From NCBI GenBank assembly GCA_037176705.1, contig CM073898.1:28130988-28194987 (forward strand): a stretch of DNA of 64,000 nucleotides. Direction: 5' to 3'. This DNA comes from Molossus alvarezi (lineage: Eukaryota > Chordata > Mammalia > Chiroptera > Molossidae). Below the pieces are notes generated by a model. That model worked only from the letters and a program-made list of their open reading frames with translations. It had not been told where the DNA came from and made no database searches. This document shows positions 10,760 to 18,886 of the stretch, piece after piece. Every line of letters starts with the position of its first letter. Positions within the stretch are counted from its first letter, which is position 1. A program made the translations under genes and the position numbers.

Positions 10760-11110
10760 GCATTTAATGCTGCCATCGTTCTCTTCATCACTGGAAGTTG
10801 CCTGGATAACCTCTTTTACTCCTTCCTCTTTCTAAGCTTCTGAGGCAGTCAGTCATTCAGGTCTGCTTTGTTGTTCATTTATTAGTTGTTTCCTTCCATT
10901 CTTTTCTTCTTGGATCTTCTGCAGCTACTACTCCTCTGCAACAGCCTCCTAATTGCATTTCCTACTTCCAGTGTCTCCTCCCATTTATCCACCCACAGGT
11001 TAACTTTTCTGCAGCAACATTTTGATCATATCACTTGTTGCTAAAATTACATTGTTGCTAGATGTCTCAGCTTGGCATTCAACGATCCCCATAATAGAAT
11101 CCCAATGATA
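10760..11110 (-). repeat. Probable L2 antisense fragment
   Basis: CTGCAACAGCCTCCTAATTG and AGCTTGGCATTCAACGATCC follow reversed L2 sequence in the region that normally reads as CR1-like reverse transcriptase to 3'UTR. Confidence 0.6.
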
Positions 11111-11129
11111 CTAACAGACAAACTAATGC

Positions 11130-11330
11130 AGTGAAAAGAGCTTGGCCTTCAGATACAGCCGGATACCGTTTCAAACCCAGATTTTCCTTCTGAAGAATTA
11201 ATTGTATACTCTTGAGGCTCATTTTCCTGGTCTGAAAAAAATGGAGATAATAAAACCTACCTCCTAGGCTATTTTTGAGTCAAAAGTTTGAATGGTGTTA
11301 TAAGTTGCATTTAGGTTGCAACATCAACTC
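11130..11330 (+). repeat. MIR SINE
   Basis: GAAAAGAGCTTGGCCTTCAG, TTTCAAACCCAGATTTTCCT and AAAAAATGGAGATAATAAAA match MIR core and tail phrases. Confidence 0.65.
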
Positions 11331-11339
11331 ATAGATGCT

Positions 11340-12120
11340 TGTAATGGACAATATTCAATTAGAGACCTGTTTGGTTCAAAACCTTAAAAGTAAGGTTTTC
11401 ATGCTTATGGTTTTAACACAGGCAGGTTAGGATTAGCATACAGCATATTTGGGGGCTATATGGCAATCTATCCACTATTTTTATCCTTTTTCCTAATTTC
11501 AAACAGCTGACTTACAAATGACCTTTTGGAAATATTTTATTTGCAAACAGAGAACTTCCAGTGTTATTAATTTTTAGAGTTGAATTTTCATTATAACACT
11601 GCTGTTGAAAAATATTTCCCTGTTGAATTTCAATTTTGTAAGAGGCTGCTATGAATTCCTTGTGGGGAAAAGTATATAGTTATAGTGGACAGATGAAAAT
11701 GATGTTATTATTTTTAAGGCTTGCCCAACATCTAATAAATATGGTGAAGCTCTAGCACATAGAAACTTTATTGGTCCTATAGTATCAATAATCTTAAGCC
11801 CCATAACATGGCGTAAATTCTAGGTCAGCACTGGGAAAACACAGCTCCGTAGCCCAGGCTGGGTCTCTTCTTTCTACTAGTCATGAATGGCACCAAAATT
11901 AACCTGAGTCCATATTTATTCACTCACGCATCCATAAAGCAAATCCCCTAAATGAAGCATGTTTGGTGATTCCCAGAGGATAGATTTCAGTCTCATAAGC
12001 TCTTGCCAAGAATTTACATACACCACTGCTGATTGCTTGATTCTTTTTTGAGGTCAGTAAGTCTGGATAATCTTAGGCGAGAGATAATCATGCCAAGATT
12101 GGTAAAACAGTTATTTAATA
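11340..12120. other. No recognised feature
   Basis: AT-rich sequence without identifiable gene or repeat. Confidence 0.5.
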
Positions 12121-12123
12121 AGC

Positions 12124-12124
<1 letters not shown>

Positions 12125-12170
<46 letters not shown>

Positions 12171-12222
12171 TGATGAGATATATGTATATATATACATGTG
12201 TGTATATATGTGTGTGTGTGTA
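12125..12222. repeat. (AT)n and (GT)n microsatellite
   Basis: Pure AT run at about 12,126-12,168, then a mixed TATA/GTGT block. It lies where the tail of the adjacent reverse Ves should be. Confidence 0.9.
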
Positions 12223-12419
12223 TAATTTCTATTTATCTTCAGATAGGAGGAGAAAAACATTGATGTGAGAGAGACACATTGACTGGTTGCCTCCCGCATG
12301 ACCCAACCAGGGCCAGGAACCAAACTGCAACTGAGGCATTTGCCCTTGACCTGAATCAAACCCGTGACTCTTTGGTCTGCGGGCCGACACTCAAACTGCT
12401 GAGCCAAACCAGCCAGGGC
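12223..12419 (-). repeat. Ves SINE, tail eroded
   Basis: Starts at TTTCTATTTATCTTCAGATA without the usual CCTCACCCGAGG block and ends CCAGCCAGGGC. The missing block is replaced by the TA/GT microsatellite. Confidence 0.88.
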
Positions 12420-12439
12420 ATACTTGCTGTTCTTATGAC

Positions 12440-12660
12440 ATAATGAACCTTGTTCTAAGGGCTTTATATGTATTGCTTCATTGTATCCCCTCAGTAATCC
12501 TAGGAAGTAGAAATAGTACCATCCTCATTTCGAATGAAAAAAAAATGAGGCACAGAGTGATTAGGTCATTTGTCTAACGTTACATAGCCAGTAAGTGGGG
12601 AGTTGGGACTCTAGGCAGTATGAACCCAGAGTCTGTGCTTTTAACAACTGAGGTTTACTT
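12440..12660 (-). repeat. MIR SINE
   Basis: GCTTCATTGTATCCCCTCAG, AATGAGGCACAGAGTGATTA and ACATAGCCAGTAAGTGGGGA follow the MIR consensus closely. Orientation from memory of the consensus. Confidence 0.8.
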
Positions 12661-12779
12661 ACTATCTCTCCTATATTCTATAACCTCTCCTTGTAGTACA
12701 CAATATAATGGGTGAGACACATTAAATATCATTCAAGTAAATGAAAGTTTATAACTCTTATAAGTACTATGAAGAAGAG

Positions 12780-13185
12780 TGTGGCAGAAACTACTACTTG
12801 GCTTATACTCACCAAAATATTTCTCTTTGCCTTCTAGTTACAGGTTAGATTATATTTTCTAGCCTGACCTGCCATTAAATGTGGTCATGCAACTAAGTTC
12901 TGGCTCATGGACTGTGAATAAAAATGAGGTACACACTTCTGTGCCCAGAACATAAAAGCTTCCTGATTAATCTCCCATGTTCTTCAACCACCACCCCCAT
13001 TCACTAGCTGAAAAGAGTTGAATTCAAGATACAAGAAGCCTGGATCCTTGAATGACTTCATGAAGCCAAATGCCCTGATGATCTGCTTTGGATACTGAAA
13101 AGAGTGAAACATTTTATTGTATTAAATCAACTGAAAATTTGGGATTGTTTGCAAGAGCAATCAGCCTGTGTTGACTAACACAGAA
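12780..13185 (+). repeat. Ancient LTR-like repeat (MaLR type?)
   Basis: Begins TGTGGCAGAAACTACTA and ends near TGTTGACTAACACA. Inside are ATGTGGTCATGCAACTAAGT and ATTGTATTAAATCAACTGA. Same family as 600-990. Length and the TG...CA ends fit a solo LTR, but the family is uncertain. Confidence 0.5.
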
Positions 13186-13189
13186 AATG

Positions 13190-13678
13190 AAAACTTAAAG
13201 TTGAATATTATTGTAAGAAGAAGAAAAAAACTAAAACATGTGACCTTGAATTCTTCATTGGGTCAGGAAAGGTGTGGAAACAGATTGGAGGTTGGATTAC
13301 TTGAGAGCCTTGTTATGTAATGGTAAAAGATTTGCTACAACTGTTGCTTGTGACAACTTAGAAGGTGTCACAATACTTGCCTAGTAAGCCTACAGCTCTA
13401 TAGGACATTTTGGGAAAGAGAGTAATAATAGTGTGTGTTGCTACTATTTGCTAATTTTAGTAAAGCATTACAAGAAAGAGAAAAGCTCAAGCAGGAATAG
13501 ACTGATTTGCAAGTAGAAATAAAAGAGAATTAAAGAAAGTCCAGACATTTGGGGGCTAAAAGATTAGAAAGCAGACTACTTCTAGACACCAAAATAGAAA
13601 ACAACATATTAAAAATTTTGAGTAAGGTCCATTTAGACCTAGACTCACAGCAAAGATCTGATTAAGAATGTAGTTTTC
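13190..13678. other. No recognised feature
   Basis: Purine-rich, AT-rich sequence with no gene or repeat recognised. Confidence 0.5.
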
Positions 13679-13679
13679 G

Positions 13680-13930
13680 TCCTGGCTGGTTTGGCTTAGC
13701 GGTTAAAGCATCGGCCCGTGGACCAGAGAGACCCGGGTTCGGTTCCCGCTAAGGACTCGTACCTCAGTTGCGGTTTGTCCCTGGCCTCTGTTGGGGTCGT
13801 GTGTGTGGCAGCCAGTCGAGGTGTCTCTCTCACACTGATGTTTCTCTCTCTCTTCCCCCTCTCTCCCTCCCACTCTATCTAAAGATAAATGTAAAAATGT
13901 CCTTGGGTGAGGATTTAAAAAAAAAAAAAA
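13680..13930 (+). repeat. Ves SINE, first of a direct tandem pair
   Basis: CCTGGCTGGTTTGGCTTAGC to GGTGAGGATTTAAAA with a long A tail. GTAGTTTTC occurs before (about 13,671) and after (about 13,931), a short target-site duplication. Confidence 0.9.
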
Positions 13931-13941
13931 GTAGTTTTCTT

Positions 13942-14187
13942 GCCCTGGCTGGTTTAGCTCAGCAGTTAGAGCATCGGCCCATGGACCCAAGAGCCAAAGG
14001 TTCCATTCCCAGTCAAAGGCATGTACCTTGGTTGCAGTTTCAATTCTCGGCCCCAGTTGGGATCATGTGGGAGGCAACCAATCGATGTGTCTATCTCACA
14101 TTGATGTTTCTTTCTCTCTCCCCCATCTTCCTATTCTATCTAAAAATTCAATGAAAAAATATCCTCAGGTGAGGATTAAAAAGAAAA
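13942..14187 (+). repeat. Ves SINE, second of a direct tandem pair
   Basis: GCCCTGGCTGGTTTAGCTCA to CTCAGGTGAGGATTAAAAAG, only 11 bp after the preceding copy's tail. It differs at many positions from the first copy, so it is a separate insertion, not a local duplication. Confidence 0.9.
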
Positions 14188-14196
14188 AAAAGAGAC

Positions 14197-14226
14197 CTAT
14201 CTTTAGGTCTCTTGGCCTAAAGATAG
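14197..14226. repeat. Perfect 11-bp hairpin
   Basis: CTATCTTTAGG, an 8-base loop, then the exact reverse complement CCTAAAGATAG. Lies just after the second Ves tail. Confidence 0.9.
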
Positions 14227-14670
14227 CCCCTATTCGATTGAGAGAGAGATAAAGAGAGAGGAACCTGGGAAGGAAAGCAAAGATGTAAATCATGCTCGAG
14301 AATTATGTTTAGGAAAGAGCTTTGGGTGTGGTTATTGGCTCATGTTGCTGACTGGAAGCAAACAAATCAGACGCCTACCAAGTTTTTGAGAGAATCATGC
14401 CCTGAAACAAATCCTTTGATTATTTGAGTCAGAAAGTAAGTTTGGATCTCATATTTGCACCAGTAGGAAGTAAGCTGAGTAGTGTATAGGGAAAGCATAT
14501 TTCCCAAACACCTTTTGTAGACTAGCAAAGCCAGGGGCCATGGAGTACAGTGGGCAAGGGAATCCTTGGAAAGAGGAGTAAGGTTTAAGTGAAGAACTTT
14601 CCTTACCCTTTATAATGCCTATCCCAGCAGGATTCCAGAATTACTATGAACACACAATTACTGTATTTCT
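14227..14670. other. No recognised feature
   Basis: No gene or repeat recognised. Confidence 0.5.
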
Positions 14671-14689
14671 CCTCCTATTTGTTCTTTTT

Positions 14690-14921
14690 TTTTTTTTTAT
14701 CCTCACCCGAGGACACTTTTCCATTTTTTGTTCAGATAGAGCGGGAGGGAGAGAGAGGAAGAGAGAGAGAGAGAAACATCGATGTGAAGGGACACATCGA
14801 GTGGCTGCCACCCGCACGACCAACCAGGGCCGGGGACAAACTGCAACCGAGGTACATGCCCCCAGCGGGAACCGAATCCGGGTCTCTCTGTACCGCAGGC
14901 CGATGCTCTAACCGGCCAGGG
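14690..14921 (-). repeat. Ves SINE lacking the A box, perfect TSD
   Basis: Reverse Ves with near-consensus body and a 19-bp flanking repeat CCTCCTATTTGTTCTTTTT (from 14,671 and from 14,922). Near the head CTCTAACCGGCCAGG replaces the usual CTCTAACCGCTGAGCCAAACCGGCC, so the A-box bases are gone. Confidence 0.93.
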
Positions 14922-14940
14922 CCTCCTATTTGTTCTTTTT

Positions 14941-16115
14941 CTGATTGAGCATTTATTTCATATTTCCAGTCTTCGTCTTAAAAAAACAAACAACTTTTGA
15001 TTGGCTTCACTAGTTAGAACGAGCACAGATTATTTTTGTAAAAATAAAAGTAACTAAAACCAGCAGATTTATTATGATGTTAATGAAAGAAGCTCCATGA
15101 GTCTCTTCCAGGGCTCTAGGAAAGTATGCCTTTCCACTATAATCTCACTTACACTTAAGTTACTGTGAGCTGCTTCATTTAGCAATAGATTCCAGAAATA
15201 CTTTGATGACCCATGATGTCCTATCATGGAGGTGTAGGACTGGAGGTTACAATGTAATATGAACATATGGCTGACAATAGAAGTATGTGGGCAGTGTGGG
15301 AGAAACAAGGTTTGAAACATGAGCCAGAAGCTAGTCTAGGGAAAATTCTTCTAATCATAAGATACATATAATTGTAAGTGGAAATTTTAGTACTCATTGA
15401 TGTCAAACCACAATGGAAATTCTCTCCTTTCAGGAATATACTTAATAAGGCAGTGTATATAACTTAAAATTCACCATACATTTATTTCTTTTCTTTTATT
15501 AAAATGGGAATCACATGAAATAGAATTAATCAGAATTCCTGCAGTGATACTACAGCCTGTACCATATGTGTGAAGTGACGTTTATGCATCCCAGCTATCA
15601 ATAATAAAGACAAATTGATCAACCATTCTAGAAACTAAAAACTAAGTTATCTTCTTATCCAAGTAAAAATTAATTTAAGGCCACTGTCATTCATAATACT
15701 GATTTCATAAGATTGCTGTGACATTGAAATGGGGTTATCTGTATAAATCCACTGGGTACAAAGCCTGTAATATAGCAGGATCCCAACAAAAGATATATAT
15801 TACGGGGGGGGGGAATCGTATTAAGAGATAAAGAGTATGCAGCCAAGAAATTTAGAAAAAAAAAGTATTAGAGGTATGTTAGCCAGTTAATTAAATGTTA
15901 TATTTCTCTATTTTGTAATGTTTGTAGTATTTGCAGGCTTCTTAAAATGTGAAATTTGTTGTGATTTCTTTTTCCAGTCTAAATAAATACCCCACTTAAC
16001 CTAATTTGTATTTTTAATTTTTGTATTCATTTTTCTCAAAAAGGTCCCACTAATAGTAAAAACTTCAGGCCCCACAAAATGTGGAGCTTTCTCTGAATTG
16101 AAAATAATACATATA
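14941..16115. other. No recognised feature
   Basis: AT-rich sequence. A G run is at 15,804-15,813. No gene recognised. Confidence 0.5.
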
Positions 16116-16335
16116 GCCTGGCTAGTGTGGCGCAGTGGATTGAGCGTTGTCCCATGCACCAAGATTCCTGGTCAGGGCACATGCTGGGGTTGTGGGCTCA
16201 ATCCCTGGTGGGGCAGGGGGTAGGGGCGGGGGCATGCAGGAAGCAGCCTATGGATGTTTCTCTCTCATAGATGTTTCTCTCTCCTCCTCCCTTCCTATCC
16301 AAAAATTGATAAAAAACATATTTAAAAAATAATGG
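16116..16335 (+). repeat. Ves-related SINE, B variant, sense
   Basis: GCCTGGCTAGTGTGGCGCAG head, GGGCTCAATCCC B-box region, then CT-rich sequence and CCAAAAATTGATAAAAAACA without the GGTGAGG block. Confidence 0.85.
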
Positions 16336-16443
16336 TACATAGCTATCATATACTAATGAAAGTTCCTATTCTTTTAATTGATGTAAGACAGAGATTGTTG
16401 CATGCAGACACAGAAGAGCAGTTGTCAGAATCAAGGCCTTCTT

Positions 16444-16660
16444 TTTGTTGTTAATCCTCACCCAAGGATATTTTCCCTTTTTTTTTTTTAGAGAGAGGGA
16501 AAAGGACAGAGGGAGAGAGGGAGAGAGAGAAACATCATTGTGTGCCATCAATTGGTTGCCTGAAACTGCAACCCAGGTATGTGCCTTTGACTGGGAATCA
16601 AACCCTTGACCTTTGGGTCCATGGGCCACACTCTAACCACTGAGCAACACTGGCCAGGGC
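16444..16660 (-). repeat. Ves SINE with perfect 17-bp TSD
   Basis: AATCCTCACCCAAGGATATT to ACTGGCCAGGGC. Flanked by AGAATCAAGGCCTTCTT at 16,427-16,443 and 16,661-16,677. Confidence 0.93.
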
Positions 16661-16677
16661 AGAATCAAGGCCTTCTT

Positions 16678-16976
16678 AAACATTAAGTGGTTAGACTTCA
16701 TAGAAACTTACAGGAATGAAAATACACATAGCAGGGGAAACTTTGGGTAAATAATTTAATTTTGAAGGAAGAAACTTTAGACACCATTTTGTCTGTAACC
16801 GGAATTCATCTTGGCTGCCTTACGACCAGTCTCCACTAATACTGTTTTCAGAAGACACACAGGTCTGCTACCCAAAAAAGAAATGAAAAGCAATTTAGAT
16901 TTTTAGGGAAGATTTTTAAAGAGGCACCAAAGGGGAAAAGTATACTGCAAGACAGCAACAAAATGTTGTTGTTTAA
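16678..16976. other. No recognised feature
   Basis: No gene or repeat recognised between two Ves copies. Confidence 0.5.
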
Positions 16977-16992
16977 AAAATAGATGTGTTTT

Positions 16993-17230
16993 GCCCTGGC
17001 CGGTTTGGCTCAGTGGTTAGGGCGTCGGCCTGCGGTCCAGAGAGACCCGGGTTCGGTTCCCAGTAAGGGCGTGTGCCTTGGTTGCAGTTTGTCCCTGGCC
17101 GTGGTTGGTTCACTGGATGTGTCCCTTTTGCGTCGATGTTTCTCTCTCTCTCTCCCCCCCCCCTCCCGCCCACTCTATCTGAACAAAAAATGGAAAACTG
17201 TCCTAGGGTGAGAATAAAAAAAAAAAAATA
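16993..17230 (+). repeat. Ves SINE with TSD
   Basis: GCCCTGGCCGGTTTGGCTCA to TAGGGTGAGAATAAAA. Flanked by AAAAATAGATGTGTTTT and AAAAATAGATGTATTTT. The segment between the B box and the CT-rich part is shortened by a few bases. Confidence 0.92.
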
Positions 17231-17239
17231 GATGTATTT

Positions 17240-17411
17240 TAAAATCTCTATTTTAGGGAGAGAGAGAAACATTGATTTGTTGTTCCATTTCATCAATTTG
17301 TTATTCCACTTATTTATGCATTTATTGGTGATTTTTGCCCTGACAGAGGATTGAACCCAAAATCTTGGTGTATCAGAGCGATACTGTAACCAAGCCTCTA
17401 CCCAGCCAGGG
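17240..17411 (-). repeat. Ves-related SINE, C variant
   Basis: A third 3' type with the phrase TTCCACTTATTTATGCATTT, ending in ACCCAGCCAGGGA. Related copies lie at 32,553, 50,122 and 52,390. Confidence 0.8.
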
Positions 17412-17964
17412 AACAACAAAATGTTTAACAATCATTTCAATCATCTAATTCTGTCAGTCCCTCTCATGACAGCAGTTGCTATCTCATCTCTCATTACCTC
17501 ATCTCTCATTTCCCTTCTTCATTCTGTTTCTCCAGCAACTCTCTGTAGAATGATTCTTATTCTCTCCTTTCTAACTCAGTTCTTTATTATTGTATAGATA
17601 AATTTAGTTCCTGAGCACCTTAAATTCTCCTTTTTATTACTCTGATCCACACAACCAAGTCGCAGGAGGGGCTTTGGAAACTACTGGAAGGTCTTTAGAA
17701 GGATGGAGAACAGGAGTGGGTGGGGGAGGGACAAGGAAGTTCGAGGCCATGTATACTTGTATGTTTTGGTTATTAAGTCCAGTCCTTCCATTTGAAAATG
17801 AATGAGGCCCAAATACGTTTAGTGACTTGACATTCACCTATTGAGACACATGGAGTTGAGCCTAAAGCTCAGGTTTACTTCATTTCAACCCTTTGTTATA
17901 GTTCCCTAGTAGACAAGCCTATGCTCTACCCTATAAGAGGTTGCTTTACACCCCTGCTGGAAAG
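17412..17964. other. No recognised feature
   Basis: Sequence upstream of the EML4 promoter with no repeat or gene recognised. Confidence 0.5.
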
Positions 17965-18062
17965 AACACCAGAGGGAGTTAAGAAGCCTGGGTTTTTGCT
18001 CTGCTTCTACCAGGCTCCATGACCTTGGGCAGGTCATGTCCTTCCCAAGATTCAGTGTCCAA
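17965..18062 (+). repeat. MIR SINE fragment
   Basis: GAAGCCTGGGTTTTTGCTCT and TCCATGACCTTGGGCAGGTC follow the MIR core. It is the nearest recognised repeat upstream of the CpG island. Confidence 0.65.
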
Positions 18063-18569
18063 CTTAAAGAAGGGGCAGGTTCAACTCTCGAGTCCTGTTC
18101 AGCACTAACATTCCTTTCTTCTGGTTGTCTTGGGTCCTGTGGCTGTAGCAGTGGTGGCCTGGAGCTAGTCAAGAAGACTTGCTCTCATTTGTCCTTCACC
18201 CAAACTGGGCAGAGGGATCCTTTCCCCGCAACTGGTTGACTCTTTAGTGTCCCAGCAGTATAAACATCTCCTGGTAGGTGGGGGCTCCCCAGGGGCTGTG
18301 AAGCCCCTCCATGCTTCTGAGGATCCCACGCCAGAGGCCCCTCCTTATCCCCATCCATACGAAACCAGATTTCAGACCCAAGTCCCAGGTCCCCAGCAGA
18401 CCCACCCCGCGAGGAAAGAGGAATCCCAGGCTTAGGCAAGGTGAGAAGGAAGGGTCGCCAAGACCACGCCTCCCTGTCGTCACGTGGGAGGCGGAGTCGG
18501 AAACGTGACGGCGTGCGCAGGGGCGGGGCTATCGTTGCGCGCGGGCGCGGGCGCGGGGGCGGGGCGCAG

Positions 18570-18855
18570 CGCGGCGCGGCGCGGCGCTCGCGGCTGCTGC
18601 CTGGGAGGGAGGTTGGGCAGGCGGCGGAGCGGCGCGGCTCTCAACCTGACGGGGAAGTGGCCCTGGCGGCCGCGGCTGACTATCCCGAGGCGGACAGACG
18701 GACCGACGGGCAGGCGGACGACGGGGGCCGGGGCTGGGAGCCGAGCCGGGCGACTTGAAGAGCGAGCAGATCAGGCTCAGCGTCGGCCACTCTGTCGGTC
18801 CGCTGAATGAAGTGCCCGCCCCGCTGAGCCCCGAGCCCGGCGCTTTCCCCGCAAG
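18570..18855 (+). other. EML4: EML4 exon 1 5'UTR
   Basis: GC-rich leader between the GC boxes and the start codon. It resembles the human EML4 leader as I recall it, including the stretch just before the ATG (GCGCTTTCCCCGCAAG). The transcription start is not resolvable from sequence; about 18,570 is an estimate based on the GC-box positions. Confidence 0.7.
18807..18827 (+). other. uORF in the EML4 leader
   Basis: ATG at 18,807, six codons (MKCPPR), stop TGA at 18,825-18,827, 28 bases before the main ATG and in a different frame. The context GCTGAATGA is weak at -3 (T) and +4 (A), so leaky scanning is expected. Confidence 0.75.
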
Positions 18856-18880
18856 ATGGACGGTTTCGCCGGCAGCCTCG
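18856..18880 (+). CDS. EML4: EML4 exon 1 coding part (partial)
   Basis: Encodes MDGFAGSL plus the first base of codon 9, the N terminus of echinoderm microtubule-associated protein-like 4. In the family, these residues precede the N-terminal trimerisation coiled coil. Downstream exons encode a basic microtubule-binding region, the HELP motif and the tandem WD40 propellers. EML4 binds and stabilises microtubules in interphase and the spindle. The start is supported by a good context (GCAAGATGG: A at -3, G at +4), by match to the known N terminus, and by the donor immediately after. Splice phase 1 follows from the sequence. Only 25 nt of a roughly 2.9-kb coding sequence lie here; no later exon is visible. 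A chance match is unlikely given the CpG island and splice site. Confidence 0.9.
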
Positions 18881-18886
18881 GTGAGT
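18881..18886 (+). other. EML4: Splice donor of EML4 exon 1
   Basis: CTCG|GTGAGT, a strong U1-complementary donor that closes the exon after one base of codon 9. Confidence 0.9.

Noticed and set aside
16973..17431. 152-codon minus-strand frame
   Set aside because: It lies entirely in a Ves and a C-variant SINE.
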